Below, piece by piece: positions 8,158 to 17,913 of a stretch of DNA of 54,237 bases; within the stretch, counting starts at the first letter, position 1, and each line of letters opens with the position of its first letter. The notes under the pieces are model-generated. The model searched no databases and had not been told where the DNA came from. It was given only the letters and a program-made list of their open reading frames with translations. Both the position numbers and the translations under genes were made by a program. Source of the DNA: an uncultured Eubacterium sp. (GTDB lineage Bacteria > Bacillota > Clostridia > Lachnospirales > Lachnospiraceae); contig USBB01000015.1 of assembly GCA_900552795.1 (NCBI GenBank), positions 1-54,237 of the forward strand, written 5' to 3'.

Positions 8158-9753
8158 TCAATTATTCTTTCCGAACTCAGAAAGCTTAAGATTTTCATTA
8201 CGTTCCAATACCATATTAACACTCCAACTGTTCACAAACAACAGTAATGGATTATTTTTTAAATCTTTTATTTTCTTCATATCAGATGTTCCGACAATTC
8301 TGTTCATATCAATTTCCTGAGGATTTTCAATCCACCTGATATGCTCGTATGGAAGCGGTTCAAGCTTAATATCAACATTGTATTCATTTTTAAGCCTGTA
8401 TTCCAGAACTTCAAACTGCAAAACACCTACAACTCCAACTATTATTTCTTCCATTCCGGTATTGAATTCCTGAAAAATCTGTATGGCACCTTCCTGTGCA
8501 ATCTGATTTATGCCTTTTACAAACTGCTTACGCTTCATTGTATCAATCTGTCTTACTCTCGCAAAATGCTCAGGAGCAAATGTAGGGATTCCCTCAAATG
8601 CAAACTTCTCATTTGAAGTACATATTGTATCGCCAATTGAAAAAATACCAGGATCAAACACACCTATAATATCTCCGGCATACGCCTCCTCTACTATATG
8701 ACGCTCCTGTGCCATCATCTGCTGCGGCTGTGCAAGTCTTATCTTTTTTCCTCCCTGCACATGATTTGCTTCCATACCGGCCTCGAATTTTCCCGAACAG
8801 ATTCTCATAAATGCTATTCTGTCTCTATGAGCCTTGTTCATATTTGCCTGTATCTTAAATACAAATGCCGAAAACTTCTCTTCAACAGGATCTATTATTC
8901 CGACAGATGAATTCCTTGCAAGAGGAGGTGTTGTCATACTAAGGAAATGCTTAAGGAATGTTTCAACACCGAAATTAGTTAATGCAGAACCAAAAAATAC
9001 AGGCGTAAGGTCACCTGCCTGAACCTTTTCCAAATTGAATTCAGCACTCGCCCCATCCAAAAGTTCAACGTCCTCATTTAATTTTTCAAAAAATCCCGGA
9101 CCTATCTCACTTTCCAATGAAGCATCATCAATAGAAATATTTTTTGTATCTACCTCTTTCTGTCCGTTCATCGCCGCCTTAAAAAGCGACACCGTCTTTT
9201 CATTTCTGTCATACACACCCTTAAATTCTTTTCCGCAGCCTATAGGCCAGTTCATAGGACATGTACTTATACCAAGTACATTTTCAATTTCATCAAGAAG
9301 CTCAAACGGATCATTGGCTTCCCTGTCCATCTTATTTATAAAAGTAAATATAGGTATATGGCGCATAACGCATACCTTAAAAAGCTTTATGGTCTGCTTT
9401 TCAACACCTTTAGAAGCATCAATAACCATGACCGCCGAATCTGCTGCCATAAGTGTACGATAAGTATCCTCAGAGAAATCCTGATGTCCCGGTGTATCAA
9501 GTATATTTATGCAATATCCTCCATAATTAAACTGCAAAACTGAAGACGTAACAGAGATACCTCTCTCCTTTTCTATCTCCATCCAGTCAGAAACTGCATG
9601 CTTTGCAGTCTTTTTTCCTTTTACGGAACCAGCAAGATTAATTGCTCCTCCATAAAGAAGGAATTTTTCTGTAAGCGTTGTCTTACCTGCATCGGGATGT
9701 GATATTATTGCAAACGTTCTTCTTTTTTCTATCTCTTTTCTTATATCGGACAT
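8158..9753 (-). CDS. prfC: Peptide chain release factor 3 (GTPase)
   Basis: A 531-residue translational GTPase of normal length for RF3, which recycles RF1/RF2 from the ribosome after termination. G1 SHPDAGKTT (18-26), switch region ERGISVTSS, G3 DTPGHQDF and G4 NKMDR are all present, followed by the beta-barrel and C-terminal domains typical of RF3. The DWMEIEKERGISV stretch separates it from EF-G. A GAGGAG site precedes the ATG. It lies 37 bp upstream of the glucosaminidase gene without an obvious terminator, so read-through is possible. Confidence 0.95.
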   Translation of the reverse strand: MSDIRKEIEKRRTFAIISHPDAGKTTLTEKFLLYGGAINLAGSVKGKKTAKHAVSDWMEIEKERGISVTSSVLQFNYGGYCINILDTPGHQDFSEDTYRTLMAADSAVMVIDASKGVEKQTIKLFKVCVMRHIPIFTFINKMDREANDPFELLDEIENVLGISTCPMNWPIGCGKEFKGVYDRNEKTVSLFKAAMNGQKEVDTKNISIDDASLESEIGPGFFEKLNEDVELLDGASAEFNLEKVQAGDLTPVFFGSALTNFGVETFLKHFLSMTTPPLARNSSVGIIDPVEEKFSAFVFKIQANMNKAHRDRIAFMRICSGKFEAGMEANHVQGGKKIRLAQPQQMMAQERHIVEEAYAGDIIGVFDPGIFSIGDTICTSNEKFAFEGIPTFAPEHFARVRQIDTMKRKQFVKGINQIAQEGAIQIFQEFNTGMEEIIVGVVGVLQFEVLEYRLKNEYNVDIKLEPLPYEHIRWIENPQEIDMNRIVGTSDMKKIKDLKNNPLLLFVNSWSVNMVLERNENLKLSEFGKNN

Positions 9754-9820
9754 TATTAACTCCTCTCAATTAATCACTTAAAAACACATATGAAAAATAA
9801 ACATTACATAAACATACATT

Positions 9821-9850
9821 GAGCCTATGATGCTGCTGCACCACAGGCTC
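9821..9850 (-). terminator. Hairpin between the small gene at 9877 and prfC
   Basis: GAGCCT pairs with AGGCTC, with an inner TGGTG/CATCA helix and a 6-nt loop. No clear T-tract follows on either strand, so it is only a weak terminator candidate. Confidence 0.4.
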
Positions 9851-9876
9851 TAAATTCAGCTATACCCTGCCGCAAA

Positions 9877-10131
9877 TTACTTATTAAGTCCAAATTGGTA
9901 GGAAACCTCTGATTTGTCATCAATTTGTCTGAATATGTTAACTACCTTATTTAAAATTGACGAAAACTGCTCAGAGTCTGCCTCTATACTTATAAGCTTT
10001 CCCTCGTCAGAAAGCTTAACAGATTCAGCCTCTGTCTCATTAAGTATCTTTTCTTCTACTTCTGCCATAGCTTCTTTTGTTGATGGCATCTTGCTTTTGC
10101 TCTTATAACTAATGCTGTATGTTCGTACCAT
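9877..10131 (-). CDS. Small protein of unknown function, 84 residues
   Basis: Not recognised. The protein is soluble and charged, with a Lys/Ser-rich start (YSISYKSKSK), an acidic middle and a C-terminal segment likely to be helical (ILNKVVNIFRQIDD). No membrane segment or cysteine motif is present. The start is placed five codons inside the longest frame, since GGAGG lies 8 bp before this ATG. It has its own well-formed promoter and a downstream hairpin, so it is probably a real monocistronic gene. Confidence 0.7.
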   Translation of the reverse strand: MVRTYSISYKSKSKMPSTKEAMAEVEEKILNETEAESVKLSDEGKLISIEADSEQFSSILNKVVNIFRQIDDKSEVSYQFGLNK

Positions 10132-10182
10132 ATGTGTTTCCTCCATACCTAAATGTATCTTTCCATATTTTCTTCACGCAAA

Positions 10183-10211
10183 ATTATAGCGCAAAAAAAA
10201 CGCCAATTCAA
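10183..10211 (-). promoter_or_regulatory. Sigma-A-type promoter of the 84-residue gene
   Basis: On the minus strand, -35 TTGAAT (10211-10206) and -10 TATAAT (10188-10183) are separated by exactly 17 bp. They sit about 50 bp upstream of the start codon. Confidence 0.75.
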
Positions 10212-10216
10212 TATTT

Positions 10217-10234
10217 TAAAAAAATTTTTTTAAC
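10217..10234. other. A/T palindrome after addA
   Basis: An all-A/T palindrome TTAAAAAAATTTTTTTAA lies about 40 bp past the addA stop. It could act as a weak terminator for addA; there is no GC stem. Confidence 0.3.
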
Positions 10235-10273
10235 AGTGTTCACAGTATTTTTCATTAATTTTTTATAAAAATC

Positions 10274-13200
10274 TTATATGCTGATTGATTTGTTCAGAGT
10301 AAACGAATATATTATCTTCTCTTTGACTTTAAACCCTGTAAGCTGTTCAAGGGCTTTGGCATAGTAATCAAGCTGAACCTTATACCTTTTAATAAGTTCT
10401 TTTTCGCCTTTCTCGCCCTTTGCCACCCTGTCAGTCTTATAATCTACTATGGTTATTCTTTTTGTGCTTCCGACTTCGTCCTCTTCTATAATATATAAAT
10501 CAATAACACCCTGTATAAGCTGGTCTGAATTGTCCCTCTCATCTATAAATACAAATGGCTGTTCCCTAAAAAGATTATGTTTGCCATAAGCTGCTTTTAT
10601 TCGTTTTCCAAGTTCAGAATCCACAAAATTTTCAATATCACCTAAACTTATGCACATTTTTTGTGACTGCGTAATTTTATTATCTTCAAGCATTAACTCA
10701 ATCTGATTTCTTATGTCATTAGTATCACCATAATCAATGCATTCCATAATCCTGTGATACGCAGTACCTCTTTCGTTCGCAGCCGCCGGCTCGTCTGACT
10801 GTCTTAAAAATTCAGGTACAATCTCCTCATTTTCGTCTGAGACTTCCCTATTAAACTCTATGTCGTCATGGTATATATCTTTTTCGTCAAAATCACTTTC
10901 AAGCTGCATCTTTTTTAATTCAGAAACCGTAACTTTAACTTTTTTTGCAGTATCCAAAGAATATGGATATGGTAAAGGCTCTTTTTGAAAAATTTTTTCT
11001 TCCTCTGTTCTTTGTTCCTGCATAATTTTTTTATCTGCACTGCACTCAGTTATTACCGAAATTTTCGTATTTCCATTTCGTAAGTCTTGTTCCATACAAA
11101 ATACCGGCATTACCATATCAATATATGTCTGAAAATTCGAACAATCCAAATAAGAAAATATATTTTCCCTTTTAAGAACCTCCGCTTCTTGTTTCCATTT
11201 ATTAAGACTCTTTGTGGCATCATTTACCGTACCTGTCATAATAAGCTTCTCTCTCGCTCTCGTCATAGCAACATAAAGAACACGCATCTCTTCGCTTATG
11301 TTTTCCTTTTCTATTTTTCTTGATACTGCATCCTTTATAACCGTACTCTTTTTTGTTCTCTTATCAAGATACACAGCGTTGGCACCGACACCGAAATCTC
11401 TGTCTATTATCACATCTCCCCTTGCGTCTGTAAAATTAAACCGCTTTCCCATTCCTGCAAGAATCACTACCGGAAATTCAAGCCCTTTACTTTTATGTAT
11501 CGTCATAACTCTCACAAGATTTTCATTCTCACTAAGCACTGAGGCTTCCGCAAAATCAACATCAAGCTTCTTTACCTGGCTTATGTACCTTAAAAAATTA
11601 AATAGTCCGTTGTAACTTGTTCCCTCAAATGCCGCCGCCTTTACAAGAAGCAAATCGAGATTCGCCTGTCGTCTTTGTCCTGCCGGCATAGTCTTTACAT
11701 AATCATAATAACCTGTCTCATATAAAACTTTCCACAACAAGTCATAAATCGGCACAAGCTCTGATACCTGCCGATATTTGTCGAGTATTTTCATAAATTT
11801 ATGGACTTTATTTACCAATTCAGCGTCATAAGCGTTATCCGGCAAATCACGGTCTGTTACTTCCCCATGATCTGCTCCGCCAAGAATTGCTTTAAGCTGA
11901 TTATACAGCTTTTCCTTTTTATCTTTACTTCTTATAACCGTTAAATCTCTTTCATCAAAGCCGCCGAAATATGACAGCAAAACTGCCGCCATAGGTATGT
12001 CCTGCAAAGGGTTATCTATAACTGTTAAGAAATTTAATACTATCTGAATTTCCCTTACCTCAAAATACCCCTCAGAAGCATCGGAATATGCAGGAATATT
12101 ACTGTCCATCAAAGTATTGACAAACGTTTTTGCATAGCCTGTTTTTGACCTTGTAAGAATTACAATGTCACTGTAGCTTATAGGCCTGTAGCCTCCTTTT
12201 GAATTTTTATCATAGACCATATGAACAGGCTTGCCCGGCTGTATATCAACAAGCTCTTTTATAATATTTACAGCCTCCGCAGCCTCATAATCACTTTTAT
12301 CTTCCGCGTCAGACGATTCACTTTCACTTATTGCTTTCATATCAATAAGTCGTATGTCCGTAGTGTCATTTTCAAAGCTTACCGCATCAAATAAAATATT
12401 GTTTATCAAAACACTTTTTTCACATTCAGGATATGTAAGACCTGGATTTAATTTTGCACAGTCATCGTACTCAATACCGCAAAAGTCCTTATTCATAAGC
12501 CTAAAAAAAACATCATTTGCTGTTTCAAGCACATTGGCCCTGCTTCTGAAATTGGTCTGCAATTCGATCTTTATGCAATCTGAATCGCCGCTTGTGTATC
12601 TGTCATACTTTTCCATAAAAAGCTCAGGACATGCAAGTCTGAACTTATATATACTCTGCTTTACGTCACCAACCATGTATATATTATTTTCGCCTTTGCC
12701 TTCTTTCCCTTTCGATATGGCAGTAAGTATATTTTCCTGCAAAAGATTACTGTCCTGATACTCATCAATAAGTATTTCCTCATAAAATTCGCTCAAAGCG
12801 TCCGAAACTTTCGTATAATTGATTTTTCCGTTTTCTCTTTTCACAAGAATATCTAAAGCCATATGCTCCATATCATTAAAATCTATAATATTTCTGTTTC
12901 TTTTTTCTTCCGACATTCTCCTTGAAAATTCTTTTGCCAGCCTTATAAGCACTGTCACATGTGACGCACAAACTTTTATATCTTTTATAACAGACTCCGT
13001 TGAATCATATTTTAACTTTGTTTTAAGCTTTTTATTTATATATGTTTTAAACTCTTCTCTTCTTTCCTTTACATACTGCTGCTTTTCAGGATTTACATCG
13101 TCTTTTTTTGTTATTGTCCCCAGCTTGTCAAATGAGCTGTCTGAAACAATTTCCGATAATCTCACAATACTTTCAGCCTGCATAAGCTTTTTAATCAGAA

Positions 13201-13966
13201 TATGGTCTGATGTTACCGCCGGCAGATATTTTAAAGGACCTGCTGCACTTTGACATACCTTCTCAATGTCATCGTACATTAAATCAAACCCGCACACCGC
13301 ACTTTTGATATCACTTAACAAATACTGGACTGCCGCATTTTGTTCAAGCGCACTTTCATCATCAATTTCATAAAGCTTTATACACTCATCATACCATTCA
13401 TCCTCCCATGGATAGCTTCTTGCGGCCTTATATATTTTAGTTATAAGTTCCTCTATCTTAGAATCATCTCTGCCCGTTCCGTAAGCATCAACCATATCAA
13501 AAAATTCATGATTTCGGGCAGCATATTCGTCCTCCAAAAGCGAGCTTAAAACATCGCTTTCAAGAAGCTGTATCTCTCCCGTGTCCGCTATTCTAAATCC
13601 CGGGTCAATATCTATATCCGAAAAATAGTTTCTTACTATGTTAAGACAAAAGCTGTCTATCGTTGTAATCTGCGCATTATTAAGAAGCGTAAGCTGCATC
13701 TGGAGTGCGCTGGACTCCGGCTGTGATTCTATCATTTCATCAAGTGCATTTCTTATTCTTGACTTCATCTCGGCAGCAGCCGCCTTTGTAAATGTCACAA
13801 CTATAAGCCTGTCAATGTCTACAGGATTTTCTTTATCAGTAATCTTTTTTATAATTCTTTCAACTAAAACTGCCGTTTTTCCGGAGCCGGCTGCCGCTGA
13901 AACCAAAATATTGCAGCCCTTTTTATCTATAGCCTTCTTTTGCTTTTCAGTCCACATCGCTGCCAT
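10274..13966 (-). CDS. addA: ATP-dependent helicase/nuclease subunit A (AddA)
   Basis: A 1230-residue subunit of the AddAB complex, which unwinds and resects double-strand breaks for RecA repair. UvrD-type helicase motifs are present: Walker A AAAGSGKT (24-31) and a Walker B IDEYQDSN. A C-terminal RecB-type nuclease shows GTAYHRIM, GVIDLY and VDYKTDR. The length matches the family (about 1230). The start is set at 13966, because AGGAG precedes that ATG by 9 bp and the protein then begins MAAMWTEKQ as in AddA proteins. The longer frame runs into addB. The gene overlaps the end of addB by 20 bp, which implies coupled translation. Confidence 0.96.
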   Translation of the reverse strand: MAAMWTEKQKKAIDKKGCNILVSAAAGSGKTAVLVERIIKKITDKENPVDIDRLIVVTFTKAAAAEMKSRIRNALDEMIESQPESSALQMQLTLLNNAQITTIDSFCLNIVRNYFSDIDIDPGFRIADTGEIQLLESDVLSSLLEDEYAARNHEFFDMVDAYGTGRDDSKIEELITKIYKAARSYPWEDEWYDECIKLYEIDDESALEQNAAVQYLLSDIKSAVCGFDLMYDDIEKVCQSAAGPLKYLPAVTSDHILIKKLMQAESIVRLSEIVSDSSFDKLGTITKKDDVNPEKQQYVKERREEFKTYINKKLKTKLKYDSTESVIKDIKVCASHVTVLIRLAKEFSRRMSEEKRNRNIIDFNDMEHMALDILVKRENGKINYTKVSDALSEFYEEILIDEYQDSNLLQENILTAISKGKEGKGENNIYMVGDVKQSIYKFRLACPELFMEKYDRYTSGDSDCIKIELQTNFRSRANVLETANDVFFRLMNKDFCGIEYDDCAKLNPGLTYPECEKSVLINNILFDAVSFENDTTDIRLIDMKAISESESSDAEDKSDYEAAEAVNIIKELVDIQPGKPVHMVYDKNSKGGYRPISYSDIVILTRSKTGYAKTFVNTLMDSNIPAYSDASEGYFEVREIQIVLNFLTVIDNPLQDIPMAAVLLSYFGGFDERDLTVIRSKDKKEKLYNQLKAILGGADHGEVTDRDLPDNAYDAELVNKVHKFMKILDKYRQVSELVPIYDLLWKVLYETGYYDYVKTMPAGQRRQANLDLLLVKAAAFEGTSYNGLFNFLRYISQVKKLDVDFAEASVLSENENLVRVMTIHKSKGLEFPVVILAGMGKRFNFTDARGDVIIDRDFGVGANAVYLDKRTKKSTVIKDAVSRKIEKENISEEMRVLYVAMTRAREKLIMTGTVNDATKSLNKWKQEAEVLKRENIFSYLDCSNFQTYIDMVMPVFCMEQDLRNGNTKISVITECSADKKIMQEQRTEEEKIFQKEPLPYPYSLDTAKKVKVTVSELKKMQLESDFDEKDIYHDDIEFNREVSDENEEIVPEFLRQSDEPAAANERGTAYHRIMECIDYGDTNDIRNQIELMLEDNKITQSQKMCISLGDIENFVDSELGKRIKAAYGKHNLFREQPFVFIDERDNSDQLIQGVIDLYIIEEDEVGSTKRITIVDYKTDRVAKGEKGEKELIKRYKVQLDYYAKALEQLTGFKVKEKIIYSFTLNKSISI

Positions 13967-16900
13967 TGCAATCAACTCCTTCCCTGATATTTTCCCATAT
14001 CTGCTCATACGACATTTTCTTAAGCTTTCTGTAAGATTTTCCCAAATCAGGCGAAAATCCGCATACATCCTTATATGAACAATATTTACAGGCATCCTCG
14101 CTAAATCCTTTAACAGGATTCACATCTATATTTCCTGATAAAATTTCTTTTCCGATATCTGCCGAAAGCTTTGCAATATAATCATTTAAAATATTAAACT
14201 TCTCCGTTGACAATATTTTGCTGTATCTGTCAAAGCTTCCGTCCTTGTTTAATCCAACAGGTATAACCTTCGATTTTCCCTCTATATCATCGTCCATCAT
14301 TTTGACTATTTTTTCATTGTCATTTACAACACCTTTCATTGCAAGATTTTCCTTGATTTTTTCATCAATTATATCCTTATCATCAATATCTGTTTCTATA
14401 ACAGGATCAGATATGTTGTAATATAAAAGTCCTGACGGTACTATATTCTTATCAGGATGCCTTTTCTGCTCTATTTTCATTGCTGCGCGCATATAAGTTA
14501 TAAGCTGCATTGTAAGACCGTAATATGCCTTTAACAAATCGAAATCTGATGATCCTGTCTTGTAATCAACTACCCTTACATATACATTTTCCTCATCCTC
14601 GCATATGTCTATTCTGTCAATCACACCTTTCATAGCCATTGTCCCAGACACATTATCAAGCTCAACAGTTGTCTCATCCATAAGGAAACGCATCTCATAA
14701 GCATCCGGCACAAAAATGCCTCTCTCAAGCTGTTTTCCCACTGCCCAGATTGTTCTGTCAGCAAGGTCTGTCATGCGTTTTATCAAAAATTCATTACGGC
14801 TGCTGTCCTTTAATATCGTATCGTTATATTCTGCCGTAATCTTCCCGACACATTCGCTTACAAGACCTCTTCTTTGCTCATCGGACATAAGCGTTATAGA
14901 AGTTTTATTTTCAGACAGATATTTTAATACTCTCTCAAGGACCTCATGCATTACAGTTCCGAAATCTCTTACCTCAAACCTGTACTCTTCTCTTTCTTCA
15001 AGCGAAAGTCCGTACTGTAAAAAATAAGCATAGCTGCACCCTGCAAATTTTTCAAAAGCTGACACACTTCCGCTAAGCTTGCCCTCATAAAGCTCCATTG
15101 CAAGGTTCTGACCTATTGTACGCAAGGTATTTTCATCACTCCATTGAATTTCTGCCTTCGGTATCTTTATATACGAAAATTCGTGCTTCATCTGCTCATA
15201 TGAAGATACTCGGATTTGTGGAAAGAGCGCCCGTATATTTCTTATAAGATAGGATGGAAGTCTCGGCTCACCGTCACTGCTCTTTAATGAATAAGCAAGA
15301 TACAGCTTCTGTGATGTCTTTGTAAGGCAAAGATACAGATAAAATTTCTGCACGAACGCCTTTTCCCTGAGCGACGGAGACAGCCATACATTCATATTTT
15401 CAAGATAATCTCTGTCCGTCTCTGATAAAACACTTCTGTTTTCGGCTCTCTTAGGCACAATTCCCTCATTTACGCCTAAAAATATTAAAACTTTAATATC
15501 CTCAAGCCTTGTTCTCTCTATATCTCCGACAAGCACACAGTCCGAGGTTGGAGGTATAAGCCCCACCTTTATCTCATCAAATCCCGAATCCACAATCTTT
15601 GCAAATTCACTTACTGCAACTTTATCGCTTCCCAACAGCTCATATATCTTATCCAACAGCTCAATTATTTTCTTGTACAACTGCTCATACTCGGTGCCGG
15701 TTTCAGGCAGTTTCCCAAGCTCACTAATCTTTGCAGCGCACTGCATAGCCGCTATATATTCGTACAGCGCCCGTACATAATCGCGCACAAGTGAATTTTT
15801 ATCCTTTAACACTTTCTGCAGAGGCTGAAGCGGCTCTGTTATCTTTACTCTCAGCTCATTTAACCGTTCAAGCAAAAATACATTTCTTCCGCGCCCTTTT
15901 TTTGTCCATACGCCATTCCACTGACTGCTCCCGCGAATCCCCGTAGCTACAAGATAATTGTCAAGCATATCAATCTCATCCCTGCTGATATCTATAAATC
16001 CTGTACGAAGCATTCGCATAACACTGTCATAGCTGTAATTTTTAACAATAACCTCTATTGTACTTCTTATAAATTCAACAAAAGGATTGTCCTTAACTGA
16101 TTTCTTATGGTCCACAAAGCAGGGAATATCATTTTGTGCACATATATTTCCTGCTAATTTTCCATAGGTATCCATATCACCTGAAATAACAGCTATATCC
16201 TTATACCTGTACCCTTTAAATCTTGTAAGGTCAAGTATCAGCGACACCGCATAATTTACCTCCTCCTTAGGTGAGGCCGCGGTAAATATCTCTATATTTT
16301 CAGGCTTTTGCCCGTAAATTTTACCGTTATACCTGAAAATATTTTTTTCAAGAAATGAAATATCTGATGCGTTCTTTTCTGATGATATAAATCTCGGATT
16401 AACATTAGGACTCAAAACTACAGAATTTAATATTTCAATATGCGCATCATCACATATTTTATGAAGCTTCAAAACCATTTCCTTACTCATAAAAAACAAA
16501 TTATGCATTCCCTCATAGACATTCGGATTTTCCAAAGCGTCAATAGTTACCGATATCTGTACCGCCCGCGAGTTCATTAAAATGAGCTTAAGCAGCTTAT
16601 ACTGTATAGGTGTAAAGCCTGTAAATCCATCAAATACAAGCTCGCTTTTTTTTATATTTTCTGAACGTTCAATTACAGTGCTTAATACGTCAAGAATTTC
16701 TTCTGACGTTATATATTTCTCATTAAGATACGACTTAAACTCTTTATATACTATACTTATATCGTTAAGCTTTGCACTTAAAAGCCTGTTTTCCTGCGAT
16801 TTATCCGCAATATCGCACAGGCGGTTTATATCTATATCATATTGAAGCAGTTCCGATATAATTGACTTAAGCTCTGCAACAAATCCTGTCTTATTTATTC

Positions 16901-17234
16901 CGCTCCCAAAATAAGTAAGCTTGTCCTTAACACTTTCAAGAACACGTCTCACAATAAGATTTTTCCCTGTATCATCAAGAACAGGCCTGCTCTCGCCGCC
17001 AATCTCCTCAAATACCTTAAATGCAAGTCTTTCAAAGCTTACAACATCTATATTTAAAATACCTTTTCTCGGATGCATATTTACAATTCTTTTTTGCGTA
17101 GCCATTGTATACTGCTCCGGAACCACAATTATATAATTGCGGTCAGGATTACTAATTGATTTATTAATAATATCATTATATATATACTCTGACTTTCCGC
17201 TCCCGGCACCTCCAAGCACTAACTGTAACCCCAT
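13947..17234 (-). CDS. addB: ATP-dependent helicase/nuclease subunit B (AddB)
   Basis: A 1095-residue partner of AddA, with a Walker A GGAGSGKS (8-15) at the extreme N-terminus, an inactivated-helicase-like body and a C-terminal nuclease domain (VDYKTGSSDFD). The four cysteines of the iron-sulfur staple are visible: one in AGCSYAYF at about residue 740, and CKYCSYKDVC near 1049-1058. It is slightly shorter than the B. subtilis protein. The start at 17234 has GGAGG 7 bp upstream, and the longest frame begins inside this ribosome site. It is first in the addB-addA operon and divergent from the gene at 17347. Confidence 0.96.
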   Translation of the reverse strand: MGLQLVLGGAGSGKSEYIYNDIINKSISNPDRNYIIVVPEQYTMATQKRIVNMHPRKGILNIDVVSFERLAFKVFEEIGGESRPVLDDTGKNLIVRRVLESVKDKLTYFGSGINKTGFVAELKSIISELLQYDIDINRLCDIADKSQENRLLSAKLNDISIVYKEFKSYLNEKYITSEEILDVLSTVIERSENIKKSELVFDGFTGFTPIQYKLLKLILMNSRAVQISVTIDALENPNVYEGMHNLFFMSKEMVLKLHKICDDAHIEILNSVVLSPNVNPRFISSEKNASDISFLEKNIFRYNGKIYGQKPENIEIFTAASPKEEVNYAVSLILDLTRFKGYRYKDIAVISGDMDTYGKLAGNICAQNDIPCFVDHKKSVKDNPFVEFIRSTIEVIVKNYSYDSVMRMLRTGFIDISRDEIDMLDNYLVATGIRGSSQWNGVWTKKGRGRNVFLLERLNELRVKITEPLQPLQKVLKDKNSLVRDYVRALYEYIAAMQCAAKISELGKLPETGTEYEQLYKKIIELLDKIYELLGSDKVAVSEFAKIVDSGFDEIKVGLIPPTSDCVLVGDIERTRLEDIKVLIFLGVNEGIVPKRAENRSVLSETDRDYLENMNVWLSPSLREKAFVQKFYLYLCLTKTSQKLYLAYSLKSSDGEPRLPSYLIRNIRALFPQIRVSSYEQMKHEFSYIKIPKAEIQWSDENTLRTIGQNLAMELYEGKLSGSVSAFEKFAGCSYAYFLQYGLSLEEREEYRFEVRDFGTVMHEVLERVLKYLSENKTSITLMSDEQRRGLVSECVGKITAEYNDTILKDSSRNEFLIKRMTDLADRTIWAVGKQLERGIFVPDAYEMRFLMDETTVELDNVSGTMAMKGVIDRIDICEDEENVYVRVVDYKTGSSDFDLLKAYYGLTMQLITYMRAAMKIEQKRHPDKNIVPSGLLYYNISDPVIETDIDDKDIIDEKIKENLAMKGVVNDNEKIVKMMDDDIEGKSKVIPVGLNKDGSFDRYSKILSTEKFNILNDYIAKLSADIGKEILSGNIDVNPVKGFSEDACKYCSYKDVCGFSPDLGKSYRKLKKMSYEQIWENIREGVDCNGSDVD

Positions 17235-17346
17235 AATTCCCTCCATATTTATATTTATCAGAATGTTTTTTAAACTAATCTGTTATAGTCATAATATTTA
17301 TATTTTCACATACACTTTTATTAACAAATAATGGAAGTGTGTGCAT

Positions 17347-17835
17347 ATGAATTCAAAAACAAAAATCGTAGTTATCCATATGAAAGCATTGATAATCGGC
17401 GCTATTTCCGTCTTAGCCATTATCATTGCCCTTATTTTCTTTATCGTATCAGCAGCAAATTCTTCTGACAAAGAGGGAAATCCTGCTAAAACAACTAATT
17501 CTTCGAATGTTATTTCTGACAACAATACAGGTACATATAACGAAAATATATATACTCCCGGTGTATACACCGCCTCAATATCTCTGAATGGTACACCTGT
17601 CGATATACAGGTAACTGTCGATAAAAACAATATAAACAGCATTGAAATGATACACGTATCCGATGAACTTGAAACGATGTATCCGCTTTTATCAACTAAT
17701 TTTCAGGATATTGCCGATGCCGTCAAAGCAAGCGGAACAACAAAAAATATTACATACAGCTCTGAAAATAAATATACTTCAGTCATGTTCCTTAACGCAA
17801 TTACAGCCGCCCTTGAAAAGGCAAAAGTCAAATAA
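17347..17835 (+). CDS. Membrane-anchored FMN-binding-like protein
   Basis: A 162-residue protein with one N-terminal membrane helix (about 12-37), a Ser/Asn-rich linker and an extracellular domain (about 62-160). That domain follows the FMN_bind pattern: TPGVYTASISLNG, VDIQVTVDKNNINSI and a C-terminal helix FLNAITAALEKAK. The usual SGAT flavin-attachment motif is replaced by ENKYTS, so covalent FMN binding is doubtful. The start is the ATG at 17347, with GGAAG about 10 bp before; an upstream GTG in frame is less likely. It is one of only three plus-strand genes and stands alone between addB and the hisS-like gene. Confidence 0.65.
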   Translation: MNSKTKIVVIHMKALIIGAISVLAIIIALIFFIVSAANSSDKEGNPAKTTNSSNVISDNNTGTYNENIYTPGVYTASISLNGTPVDIQVTVDKNNINSIEMIHVSDELETMYPLLSTNFQDIADAVKASGTTKNITYSSENKYTSVMFLNAITAALEKAKVK

Positions 17836-17840
17836 ATAAT

Positions 17841-17884
17841 CCCACTCTCATAAAGCAGTTTTTAATACATGCTTTGAGAGTGGG
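17841..17884. terminator. Hairpin between convergent genes (17347 gene and hisS-like gene)
   Basis: CCCACTCTCA-t-AAAGCA pairs with TGCTTTGAGAGTGGG over about 15 bp with one bulge. It lies just after the plus-strand stop and 30 bp past the minus-strand hisS-like stop, so it can serve both. T-richness after it is modest. Confidence 0.7.
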
Positions 17885-17913
17885 TAAATTTTAAATTTTT
17901 TGACACTTTAATC

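Noticed and set aside
13967..14095. N-terminal extension of AddA in the longest frame
   Set aside because: It overlaps addB coding sequence; AGGAG and the conserved N-terminus support the start at 13966.
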